Source: Buddleja alternifolia (lineage: Eukaryota > Streptophyta > Magnoliopsida > Lamiales > Scrophulariaceae). From it: DNA of 64,000 nt. The notes beneath the pieces were generated by a model that did not search any database, was not told the DNA's origin, and worked only from the letters and a program-made list of their open reading frames with translations. Made by a program: the position numbers and the translations under genes. Location: contig CM033408.1 of assembly GCA_019426215.1 (NCBI GenBank), forward strand, positions 11,163,077 to 11,227,076, written 5' to 3'. Of the stretch, positions 11,176-22,329 are shown one piece after another (the stretch's first letter is position 1; every line of letters begins with the position of its first letter).

Positions 11176-12181
11176 TTGATCCGGGTCATGGATTCGGGTT
11201 GTAAAACGGGCTATGTTTGGGTCGAAATTGTTTCTTGAATTTTGGGTGATTTTAATTAATTGGGTTGATCAAAAGGATGATGACCCGAATAATTTAAATC
11301 AAGCCCAATTGAAAAGTATCCAATTTCGACTTGTTAATTAATTTGGACTTAATCTAATTAAATTTAAATGGGCCAATTAGATTGGTGATTTGAACTTAAA
11401 TTAAATTTAGCCCAATAAGAAATTAATAAACGTGAATGTTGTTCTAATTAATTATTTTGAGCCCAATTAAATTGAATCCAAGTGGACCAAAAGGATGGTG
11501 ACTTGGGTTTGATGAAATCGAGCCCAATGAGATTAATTGGAATATAATATTTAACTAGAACTAATTAATTATTTTTCTTGGAGATCAATAATGATTTATG
11601 GATTAAATATTATTATTTTTTCCTTGACTTGGAAATTACTTCATTTTGAATAAGGAATATAAATTATTTTTCTTAGCGATTAATAAATAATTCTTTGATC
11701 AAATAAAAGTATTTTCAATTTTTGATGGCTTTAAATCATAATAAAATAAAATATAGAATTCCATATTTTATGTGTTCATATTATTTTAATTAAAGGTAGA
11801 TGCACTTAATTCTTAATTTTGTACATCTAAGTCATTTAGTTGGACTAGAATGATTTTAATTGAAATAGTGAATATGTGAAATCATAAGGAATTTTATAAA
11901 GGACTTTTTAGTTGGACTAAAATTTTAATAATCAACATAAGTAATTTAATATTGCGAGCATGTATTAAATGTTGCGATTATGTATTAATTGATGCGAGCA
12001 TGTCTTATGTGATTAAAACACTGATCATGGACTTAGGATTATATGTTTTACCTTTAATTTTATGGGTTATCAAATTTGAAGCTATTTATTATATTCTTAG
12101 AAATAATTCATGAGTTGTTTTAGGAATCGAGATAAAATAGTTCAAAATTGATAAAGTCAAAATCTATGCCTTTTGTGATGA

Positions 12182-12772
12182 CCCATTGGCTCGGGCCCTC
12201 TAGTAAAAGTCCATGATCAAGTGATGAATTTATTTATTCATTTATTTAAATTCTATGTTTATTTATATTGAAAGGCATGATTATTAGTAGTATTTTTATG
12301 CATGATCAATATAGAATAAAGCGCTATATAAACTGAATAATGTGCAAAGTAAGACCAAAATCTTTTGACAAATTCAATTCTCCCAAATAAATTATACCGA
12401 GTTAGAAAAGGATGTTAGACATCCTCACCCTCCACTAAGCTTTCTAAAATTAGAATTACTATAAATGTGTAATGCTTCCCAGTTATGGCGGTTATACATT
12501 TAGAAATAATTTAAAATTTTGTAAAGTGCATGCAAGTGCCTTAATCGAAACATATTTCACCCCAGAAACCTGTTTAGTTGCAAGGTGAAATTCAAATGCT
12601 AGATTATAGGAGTTCGTGGGATAAACTCGGGTAGTTCACGAACCTAGAAATTGAATGGGTTGCGGTTTGGTGAACTATGGGGAAACGTATTGAAACATTT
12701 ATTGGATAAATTGATATTAAATATCACTTCAAATAATTAATGGGCCAGAAACCGGTTAGGTTGCAACCTATT
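12182..12772 (+). promoter_or_regulatory. five-hairpin RNA module in the Copia-1 leader, copy A
   Basis: H1: CCC 12182-12184 with GGG 12193-12195 around TTGGCT (weak). H2: AAATGTGTAA 12463-12472 with TTATACATTT 12492-12501. H3: ATTTCACC 12554-12561 with GGTGAAAT 12584-12591. H4: TAGTTCAC 12632-12639 with GTGAACTA 12670-12677, plus an inner AACC/GGTT. H5: AATGGG 12739-12744 with CCTATT 12767-12772. The H3 and H5 loops are both 22 bases, start CCAGAAACC and end GTTGCAA. Homologous hairpins with different but complementary stems occur in Copia-2 and Copia-3. H5 ends 205 bases before the gag ATG. The function is inferred only. Confidence 0.75.
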
Positions 12773-12976
12773 TAATTAATTGAGGACCTCAATACCTGTT
12801 ATGGAAGCGATGCCAATGATGTTTCCCGATTTTCACATGGGAGTGTGGGATTCGAAAAATGCAGTGGGAGCCAAGAATAATTTTAAGTCCTTAATTTTTC
12901 TCGGTTAAGTCAAAACAAGTAATCTGATAAATCTGGTTTATTTCTGCAGTCAATTTCTCATTTATCTCTCTCAAAC

Positions 12977-15900
12977 ATGACAAACCCATTTTCAATTCTA
13001 CTCGAAAAGAATACTCTGACTGGACCCAATTATGTGGACTGGCTTAGAAATTTTAGGATTGTCCTCAATATGGAATCACTGGGATACGTCTTGGGCGGCT
13101 CCTACTAGAACACGTTCCAATGAGGAAGAGGTCCAAGCCCATGAAAAATGGGTTAAGGACGACCTCCGGGTGAGAGGATACATGGTGGGATCTATGACTA
13201 ATGATCTTCAAAGGTGACATGATAAGATGCCCACTGCAAGAGCTATCCTAGCTCACCTGGTAGAGCTCTATGGAGAGCATAGTCGAACTGCATGATATGA
13301 GATATCGAAAGAGCTCTTCAGAGCCAAGATGAAAGAAAGCGAGAAGGTTGGTGATCATGTCCTCAAAATGATTTCGAGGATCGAGAAATTGGAAGCTCTC
13401 GAATTCACCATGAATGCCACCCTTCAAATTGACTTAATCTTACAGTCTCTTCCTGATTCCTTTACCCAATTTGTGGTTAACTTTAACTGCAATGAGATAG
13501 AGTGCAATTTAGCTGGGCTAATGAACAAGTTGGTTACTACACAATCTCAAATGAAACCAAAGGGAAAGGAAACTACCTTGGTCATCTCTTCTGGACCCAA
13601 AAAATCTAAGAAGAAGAACAACAAGAAAAAGTCTGGCGAGCTTGGAGCTCAAGGGGGTACCAAGAAGGGTAAGGGAAAGGCTCAAGGGTTTTACAAGAGC
13701 AAAGGACCTAAGAAAACGGATAGATGTTTCGAGTGCGGTGAGCTTGGCCACTAGAAGAGAAACTGTCCCAAATTAGGCAAAGGCGCACAAGATATGGAAC
13801 TATTAGTTTTTTAAACTAACTTTTCTATGACCGTATTTTCTACTTCATGGATTTTGGACCCTAGTGCCCATGTTTGTTGTTTGGATCAGGATCTATAGAG
13901 AAGTAGAAAGCTGGGCCGAGAAGAAGTGATGGTCAAAGTAGGCAGCGGGGAAAGCGTCGCAGCTACTAGGATCGGATCTACTTCTCTTTATTTGAATTCT
14001 GGACATTTACTATTTTTAGATTTGGTTTTGCCCAAGGGGCTTAAGAACATTGTATCTATTCCTATCTTAGTTAAGATTGGATATACATTCCATTTTTCTA
14101 AATTAAATTGCGACATTTATTATGGAAATAAATTAGTTGGCAATGCATGTTTAGTTAATGGCTTGTATTATTTAAATGTCCGTAATTCATCTAATGTTAA
14201 TGTTGTAACACGTAAATGTGGTAGGCAAGAAACTAACTTAAGACTCAAGTGGCATCTTAGACTACGCTATGCCGGAGAGCACAAGATCCACAAAATGGAA
14301 AAAGATGGGCTTTTAAGCTCACTAGGGTCGGACCCTATTCCTACATGTGAATCATGTCTCTTAGGAAAGATGGCTCGATCCCCCTTCACAGGGACTTTTG
14401 AAAGGGCTACGCAAGTCTTAGGATTAGTGCATACCGACGTCTGCGGACCATTTGGAGAAATGGCTCGTGGAGGTTTCTACTACTTCATCACTTTCACTGA
14501 CGACCATTCAAGATTTGGTCTAGTGTATCTGATGAAGCAAAAAATCTGAATCCTTTGAAAGATTCAAAGAGTTCAAGGCCTTAGTAGAAAATCAAACTGG
14601 GCAAAATAAAAAATCTCTACGATCGGATCGTGGAGGAGAATATATGAGTGCCGAGTTTGATGAATTCCTAAGACAACAAAGAATAATGTTACAACTAACA
14701 CCACTAGCAACTCCTCAACTGAATGGAGTAGCCTAGCGAAGGAATCAAACATTGTTGAACATGGTTCGTTCCATGCTTAGTTACACTAATTTACCCATTT
14801 TGTTGTGGGGATACGCGCTCCTTACCGCTGCTCATGTTTTGAACAGATGTTCCTCCAAATCCATTCCTAAAACTCCGCATGAGATGTGGAATAATAGAAA
14901 ATCGAGTCTTAATCATATTAAAATTTGGGGATGCCCCGCTTATGTCAAGAAGACTAAAGTGGAGAAATTGGAGGCAAGATCCCTAATGGGACGTTTCATT
15001 GGTTATCCTGAAGATTCCATGGGATTCTTCTTTTACCTGCATGATGATCAAAGAATCATCGTGGCCCTACAAGCTCACTTCCTTGAGGATGAGTTCATCT
15101 TGGAAGGGGGCAAAGGTAGGAAAATTGTTCTAGAAGAACAAAATGAAACTCCCTCAAATACATCTGTTCAAGAACCGAGGCCTGAACCCATAGTAGCACA
15201 ACCACCACGTAGATCTGGTAGAATACCTCAAGAACCTGAGAGGTATGGGTGTCTACTGCAGGGGGAGCGAGAGCTTCACACTGTAGTACAAGTAGGTCAT
15301 GAAGATGATCCTTGTACCTATGATCAAGCGATGGTGGATGTCGATGCTTCAAGATGGCGAGAAGCCATGGAAACAAAAATGGACTCTATGCAATCGAACC
15401 ATGTCTAGGCTTTGGTAGATCATCCTGAAGGTATAAAACCTATAGGATGTAAGTGGATCTACAAAAGAAAGATAGGTGGCAAGGTTGACACCTTTAAAGC
15501 CAGGCTCGTAGCGAAAGGGTATAGTCAAAGAGAAGGAATTGACTATCAAGAAACCTTTTAGCCCGTGGCTACGATAAAGTCCATACGAATTTTGTTATCC
15601 ATAGCTACATACTTAGATTATGAGATATGGCAAATGGATGTCAAAACGGCCTTTCTAAATGGATTTCTCGAGGAGGATATCTATATAGAATAGCCAAAGG
15701 GTTTTGTGTCCGAGTTCGATATCCATAAAGTATGTAAACTTGAGAGGTCCATTTATGGTCTCAAGCAAGCATCTAGAAGCTGGAATCTCCATTTTGATGA
15801 AGAAGTTAAGGGATATGGCTTCTTCAAGAACGAAGATGAACCATGTGTCTACAAGAAGACTAGTGGGAGCAAACTCTCGTTCTTAGTACTATATGTGGAT

Positions 15901-16881
15901 GACATTCTACTTATAGGAAATGACGTAGGAATGCTCACCGCTGTCAAGAAATGGCTTTCGAGTACGTTTTCCATGAAAGACTTGGGAGAAGCCACATACA
16001 TTCTAGGAATTCGTATCTACAGGGATATAACAAATAGAATGATAGGCCTCTCTCAAGCCCTTTACTTAGAAAAGGTCCTAAAGAGGTTTAGGATGGACAA
16101 CTCTAAGAAAGGGTTTCTTCCCATAAGGCATGGAGTACACTTATATATCCAAGTCTATGTGTCCTCAAAGTGAGAAAGATAGACAAGAGATGAGTAATGT
16201 ACCCTATGCTTCTGCAGTTCGTAGCCTGATGTATGCAATGCTGTGTACTAGACCCGACATTGCCTATGCTGTGAGCGTGGTGAGTCGATTTCAGGCAAAC
16301 CCGGGAAAGGAACATTGCATAGCTGTAAAGAATATCCTAAAGTATCTGAAAAGAACTAAGGATATGATTCTCATCTATGGAGGTGGAGACCTGAAGATGG
16401 AAGGTTATTTTGATTCAGACTTTCAGTCTGATGTTGATGACCGAAAATCCACTTCAGGGTTTTTTTTACTCTCAATGGTGGAGCGGTGTCTTGGAAAATC
16501 TCCAAGCAAAGCACAACCGCTGATTCCACCACTGAAGCAGAGTATGTAGCAGCCTCAGAGGCAGCGAAAGAATCTGTTTGGATGAGGAAGTTTCTTGGAG
16601 AACTTGGAACGGTCCCTAGTGCTCAGCTCCTGTTGCCACTTTATTATGATAACAATGGAGCGATAGCTGAAGCCAAGGAACCGAGGTCTCATAACAAGTC
16701 CAAACATATTGAGAGAAGATTTCACATCATCAGGGAGATCGTCGGCAGAGGAGAGATAGCAGTGCAGAAAATAGCCTCAGTTGACAATATAGCTGACCTG
16801 TTCACCAAACCACTACCTCAGGCTGTTTTGGACCAACACTTGGAAAGGATAGGTATTAGATACCACAATGAGTGGCATTAA
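12977..16881 (+). pseudogene. Copia-1 gag-pol polyprotein, copy A, broken
   Basis: Starting at ATG 12977, the order is gag, zinc knuckle, protease, integrase, reverse transcriptase, RNase H. Gag has the usual LTGPNY(V)DW opening. The knuckle CFECGELGH is broken by a stop in place of the Trp codon. The protease DSG motif is changed to DPS. The integrase keeps HTDVCGP, the SDRGGEY region and a GVA-ERR region that here carries a stop at 14734-14736. The polymerase has YVDD (about 15893) and the RNase H region has ADSTTEAEY. Breaks shared with copy B: stops in gag (TGA for Arg), in the knuckle, before the polymerase and inside it, and frameshifts near 16140 and 16460. Private to A: stop 13215-13217, the 14734 stop, and one extra A in a run near 14541. 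Not functional. Confidence 0.93.
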
Positions 16882-16885
16882 GTGC

Positions 16886-16896
16886 AAATGGGAGAT
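16886..16896 (+). other. polypurine tract of Copia-1, copy A
   Basis: AAATGGGAGAT immediately before the 3' LTR; the priming site for plus-strand DNA. Confidence 0.85.
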
Positions 16897-18665
16897 TGTT
16901 AGGATTATGCCCTCAGATGCTATAGAGGATAAAATGTATAAGGCATATATCTTGTATCGAACTTAAACTCTTCTTAAATAAAAGGCATTATTGAGTTTTC
17001 ACTTAATTCTTATCTGCATCTATAAGTTGTGTAAAACGTTTTGTCCATGTTTTCAGTGCGATCCCTCTACTTCCTATGGGATAGGAAGATTGGCACTAGA
17101 GAGATCGATCTTGATTATTAAAATAAGTTCGCAAGTAATATGAAGTCTTTAATGGACAAATAAAGACTTCGAATACTTTGACAATCCTAGCTCCAACATG
17201 GGAGTGCCTGTCTAGCATCATGGGATGATAGGAGATTAAGATTGTAGACACGTCAGTGGAACTGATATGTTCGAACGCGACTCGCATCTGTTCTGTCACA
17301 TAGGTTTTCACTCTGTGACTGTCAATGACGGAACTGATTATGCGTAATAGGTATATGTGAACCTTTGACTTGAAGTATCAGGCTGAAGATGCACTTGTGA
17401 TGCCAAGTCTTTCACTAGAGTAGTTAGACCCAATTCACCCTTTGGTGGGGTCAACCTCGAAATGCGGACTTGATGGGCAAGTGGTAATCTTAGCAAATAT
17501 CTAATATGGGATTTGTTCTCTCATATGTGAATGAGTAATACCCTATGTAATTATAGATAAATAGAGATCAAAGTCTTGGCCAAAGCAAACGAGACGATTG
17601 TGCATGGCACTAAATCGATCTTAATGATCTCATATTTATTATGATTTATACACATGGTCAAGTCCAGTGAGTTTGACATAACCATGACTCTTACTTGACT
17701 GGGGATTGTGAACAAAGGGTTTATACATATACGGTATTTACAGTTGGAAGGTTTCAGACTGATCCTATCATTCGTTTGCGTTTGGGTTACGAAGTGGGCC
17801 ACGTGACTGGCTAGGTGTTACCCACTTCCTTTGGTTTCCTCTCATTGCCAAACGAAACGAACCTAAGGAGTCGCGCTAAAGGATTGACAAAGAAAAATGA
17901 AGAAAAAAGAAGTTCTATTATTTCTTCTGGGAGTTTTAATTTATTGGATAAATTAAATAATTAATTATTCATTAGATGAAATAATTAATTATAATGATAA
18001 CATTAATTATTAATTAATCTTCTTGTGAAAGATATTAATGAATTAATTTATCTAACTAATTTGGTTATTTAATTAATTAATTTATTTATTTGATACAATA
18101 AACTATTAATTGAAATAAGAAATTAATTAAACAAAATAAATCTCGGGGCTAAATAAGGAGTCCAATTGGACACCTACTAGGCCTTAATGTGGCGTCTTTG
18201 AGAGGCCACATATTAGGGCTCTTTTGTTTTGACTTGTTCAATAAGTCATGAGGTATATAAGGACTCTTTGACTTAGAACAAGAAAAGAAGAATACATAAC
18301 TCTCAAAAGAAAGAAAAATATTCCTCCCCTCCTCTATACCTAGCTGTCAACCATAGAGAAAGAAGAAAAGGGATTTTTCGTTTGTTGATCCGTGCGTGAC
18401 GATTTAGAGACGACGTATTTTCGTTGTTCGGATCAAGTTCAAGTTTGAAGAATCAAACCAAAGGATTGAAGATTTGGAAGCATCAATATTTCGAGTTTGG
18501 AGAAGAAGAAGTTTTTCTCCATCATCATATTCATCTTAACGAGTAAGTTTTATTCGTTATATGCTTTTAGATTCAATTATGCGAATTAGAGTACCAATTG
18601 GGTTTTCGTTTTAATTTTTGAAATCCCTTCCATTGCGTTTATGCCTTTTCGAACGAAACCCAACA
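16897..18665 (+). repeat. Copia-1 3' LTR, copy A
   Basis: TGTTAGGATTATGCCC to AACCCAACA, 1769 bp. It differs from its own 5' LTR by many scattered substitutions and short indels, visibly more than it differs from the 3' LTR in copy B. The element is therefore older than the duplication. Confidence 0.92.
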
Positions 18666-19083
18666 TACCCATGAGATGAAACTGATGCGAGCCATTTTCG
18701 AACATATTAGTCTAACTTATATGTCCATGACATAAGTTCCCACTATTATTCCCATAGTGTTCGACTGGCACTTTCTCTGTCGAAACTTATATCATACAAG
18801 TCCTTATTCTGTATTGATGTCCAGTCAAATACTTTCTTAGACTTGCGAACCTTATTTGGAGAATAAGGATCAAACCCTTCTAGTGCCATTCTTCCTATCC
18901 TATAGGAAGTAGAAGGTTTGCCTTATAATCAAGGACTTTACGTTGTTTATTGACACCTTACAAATGCCTATAAGAAAACAACAAGATAATGCCTTATATA
19001 TAATAAAGGGATATTTTTCAGTTACAAGTTAATGCCCTATAAATCTATCCTCTTTATGGCATTTGAGGGCATACACTCTAACA
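18666..19083 (-). repeat. Copia-2 3' LTR, second part, copy A
   Basis: This continues the LTR interrupted at 9036, beginning with the second copy of the five-base target duplication and ending CTCTAACA. The adjoining ATCTCCCACTTG is the Copia-2 polypurine tract on the minus strand. Confidence 0.88.
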
Positions 19084-21688
19084 ATCTCCCACTTGCACTC
19101 AATGCCATTTGCTATGGTATTTAATACTCATCCCTTCGAGATGTTTTTCTAGCACCACCTGTGCCAATGGCTTGGTCAATGGATCAGCGACATTGTCAGC
19201 TGAGGCTATTTTCTGAACAGATATTTCTCCTCCTGCAACGATCTCTCTTATGATGTGATATCTCCTCTCGATGTGTTTGGACTTGTTGTGAGACGTAGGT
19301 TCCTTTGCTTGCGCTATTGCTCCGGTGTTGTCACAATAAAGTGGCAACGAGAGCTTTATGCTAGGAACCACTTGAAGTTCTTCTATGAACTTCCTTATCC
19401 AAATAGCCTCTTTAGCTGCCTCAGAGGCAGCTATGTATTCAACCTCTGTAGTGGAGTCCGCGGTTGTGGTTTGCTTGGAACTTTTCCAAGTTACCGCCCC
19501 ACTATTGAGGGTGAATACGAATCCTGAGGTGGATTTTCGGTCATCGACATCAGATTGAAAATCCAAATTAGTTTACCCGTCCACTCTCAGGCTTCCACTC
19601 CCATAGATGAGAATTATATCCTTGGTTCTCTTCAGATACTTTAGGATATTCTTCACAGCTATCCAATGCTCCTTCCCTGGGTTTGCTTGAAATCGACTAA
19701 CAACGCTTACCGAGTAAGCAATGTCAGGTCCAGTACACAACATTGCATACATTAGGCTACCCACTGCTGATGCATAGGGTACAGTGCTCATTTTCTTTCT
19801 ATATTCCTCACTTTGAGGACACATAGATTTTGAGAGATGTATCCCATGCCTCATTGGCAGGAACCCTTTCTTAGAATCCTGCATCCTATATCTCTTTAGG
19901 ACCTTTTCTAAGTAAAGGGCTTGAGAGAGCCCTATCATTCTATGTGTTCGATCTCTGTAGATTCGAATCCCTAGAATATAATTTGCCTCTCCCAAGTCTT
20001 TCATGGAGAAAGTACTCGAAAGCTACTTCTTTACAGTGGTGAGCATTCCTATATCGTTCCCTATGAGTAATATGTCATCTACATATAACACAAGGAATGT
20101 TATCTTGCTCCCACTAACCTTTTTATAAACACATGGCTCATCTTCGTTCTTGATGAAGTCAAATCCTTTGACAGCCTCATCAAAATGTAGATTCCAGCTA
20201 CGGGATGGTTGCTTGAGTCCATTAATAGATCTCTCAAGCTTACGCACCTTATGAGTATGCTCCTCGGATACAAAACCTTTAGGCTATTCCATATAGATGT
20301 CCTCTTCTAGGAATCCATTTAGGAAAGCAGTTTTGACATCCATTTTCAATATTTCATAGTCTAGGTGTGTGGCTATTGCAAGTAGAATCCTTATTGATTT
20401 TATCATAGCCACTGGCGAAAAGGTTTCTTGGCAGTCAATTCCTTCTTTTTGACTATACCCTTTCGCCACTAGCCTGACTTTGTAGATGTCAACCTTGCCA
20501 TCAACACCAATCTTTCACTTGTAGATCCATTTGCACCCGATTGGTTTTACCCCTTCAGGTTGGTCCACAGGTTTCCAGACTTGGTTTGCATGCATCGAAT
20601 CGATCTTAGCTTGCATAGCTTCACACCATCTAGTAGCATCCACATCCACCATTGCTTGATCAAAGTGGACGGATCATCTCCATGATCTTCCTCTAATACA
20701 GAATGAAGATCCAACTCTCTCTATACTAGATATCCGTACCACTTAGGCAGTTGAGGTACTCTAATTGATCTTCACGGTTGTGGTTGTGTTACAGAAGGTT
20801 CGGTTCTCACTTCCCGTGTAGATGTATCCACTGGAGTCTCATTTTGTTCTTCTGAAACAATCTTTCTACCCGCTCCTCCTTCTTGAATGAACTCATCTTC
20901 AAGAAAGTGGGCTTGTAAAGCTACAATGATCCTTTGATCATCGTGCAGGTAAAAGAGGTATCCCATTGAATCTTCAGGATACCCAACGAAATGTCCCTTC
21001 AAGGATCTAGCCTCCAACTTGTCCACTTTTGTCTTTTTGACATAAGCCGGACATCCCCAAATCTTGATGTGATTAACACTTGGTTTCCTATTCCTCCATA
21101 TCTCATAGGGAGTCATAGGAACAGACTTGGACGGACATCTATTTAAAATGTGTACAGCTGTAAGCAGCGCATGACCCCACAGTGAAATGGGTAAGTCAGT
21201 GTAGCTGAGCATGGAGTGAACCATGTCCAACAGGGTTCGATTCCTTCTCTCTGCTACTCCATGTAACTGTGGTGTCGCTGGAGGTGTGAGCTGTAATACT
21301 ATATCATTCTCTCTGAGGTATACATCAAACTCGTCGCTCATATATTCTCCTCTCGATCCAATCGAAGGGTTTTTATATGTTGACTAGTTTGATTTTCCAC
21401 TAAAGCCTTGAATTTCTTGAACTTTTCAATGGATTCAGACTTATGCCTCATCATGTACACTAGACCATATCTTGAATGGTCATCAGTCAAGGTGATGAAG
21501 TAAAGGAAACCTCCTCGTGCCATTTCTCCAAATGGACCACAAACATCAGTGTGCACTAAGCCTAAGATTTGTGAGGCTCTTTCAAATCTTAATGGACCAA
21601 TTAGTAAGATAGGAATCCAATCCTAATGGACCAATTAATCCATCTTTCCCCATTTTGCGAATTTTATGTTTGCCGGCATGGCCTAGTC
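19084..21688 (-). pseudogene. Copia-2 integrase, reverse transcriptase and RNase H, copy A, broken
   Basis: On the minus strand the gene ends with TAA at 19099 after the C-terminus KYHSKWH. RNase H (19099-19566) keeps TTADSTTEVEY and the DNTGAIAQAKEP motif. The polymerase lies at about 19573-20469 with YVDD near 20078. The integrase core is at 20772-21556 with HTDVCGP and GVAERRN. Stops and shifts separate the segments (near 19570, 20010, 20280 and 20480). One base missing near 21345 splits an integrase frame that is intact in copy B. The 5' end is cut in the integrase zinc-binding region by the CACTA element; the gene resumes at 27799. Confidence 0.92.
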
Positions 21689-21691
21689 TAA

Positions 21692-22012
21692 CACTACTAC
21701 AGAAATGACCTATTACAGCTGTTTTTTTTTTACCTATTACAGCGGTTATTTTTTACCTATTATAGCGGTTTTAACCGCTGTAACAGGTACCGCTGTAATT
21801 GGTTAGACCAATTGCAGCAGTTTTTGAACCGCTGTAATTGGTCAACCTATTATAGCGGTTTTTTGAAAAACCCCTATAATAGGTTAAACCTGTCATAGCG
21901 GTTTTTCAAAAAACCGCTATAATAGGTAACCTGTTATAGCGGTTTTTCACAAAACTGCTATAACAGGTTACCTATTATAGCGACTTTTTGAAAAACCTCT
22001 ATAATAGGTGTA
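21692..22012. repeat. left terminal and subterminal repeats of the CACTA element
   Basis: After the CACTACTAC terminus come many copies of CCTATTATAGCGGTTTTT in both orientations. Neighbouring copies form stem-loops (for example CCTATTATAGCGG with the CCGCTATAATAGG sense). In CACTA elements such subterminal repeats bind the accessory transposon protein. Confidence 0.85.
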
Positions 22013-22329
22013 TTTTTTATTTTATTTTAATTTTTTTTCTTGCTGTACTGTACAAAATTTATTGTAACCAGCTTTCCACAAGCTCAAAATTCAACACACT
22101 AACACAACAAACCATAAAATCAATTCAACAGAAACAACAAACGTGAAACCCAAAATTAACTTCAACAAATTAAATGATCATCTCTAACAACAAAAACCAA
22201 CAAATGTATTGTTCCAATTCGCATAATCTCCAACAAATCAAATTTTACGTATAATCTCCAACAACTGATAACGATTTTACAATCAATTAAATACAACAAA
22301 TCAAATAAAAATTTACAACAATTTTCAAC

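Larger units (their letters stand above)
10821..12976 (+). other. untranslated leader of Copia-1, copy A
   Basis: 2.1 kb between primer site and gag without a usable frame. It holds the GC-rich patch near its start and five ordered hairpins near its end. In between it is AT-rich. A stretch of roughly 30 bases present in copy B near 49715-49740 is missing at about 12165. Confidence 0.8.
9037..18665 (+). mobile_element. Copia-1 LTR retrotransposon, copy A, full length but defective
   Basis: This plus-strand Ty1/copia element has two LTRs of about 1.77 kb, an initiator-tRNA primer site, a 2.1-kb leader, one broken gag-pol frame and a polypurine tract. The five-base flanks are TACAC (9032-9036) and TACCC (18666-18670), a target duplication with one later change. 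It was inserted into the Copia-2 3' LTR, whose two halves join cleanly when it is removed. The same insertion occurs in copy B at 46615-56259. Confidence 0.92.

Noticed and set aside
10874..11189. Overlapping minus-strand frames in a GC-rich patch, possible host exon or CpG island
   Set aside because: It is the leader of Copia-1. The frames oppose the element, and the patch is explained by hairpins and palindromes recurring in the other copia leaders.
12757..12770. Perfect 14-base palindrome TAGGTTGCAACCTA as a protein-binding operator
   Set aside because: It overlaps hairpin H5, and the homologous positions in Copia-2 and Copia-3 are not palindromic, whereas the H5 stem is kept.
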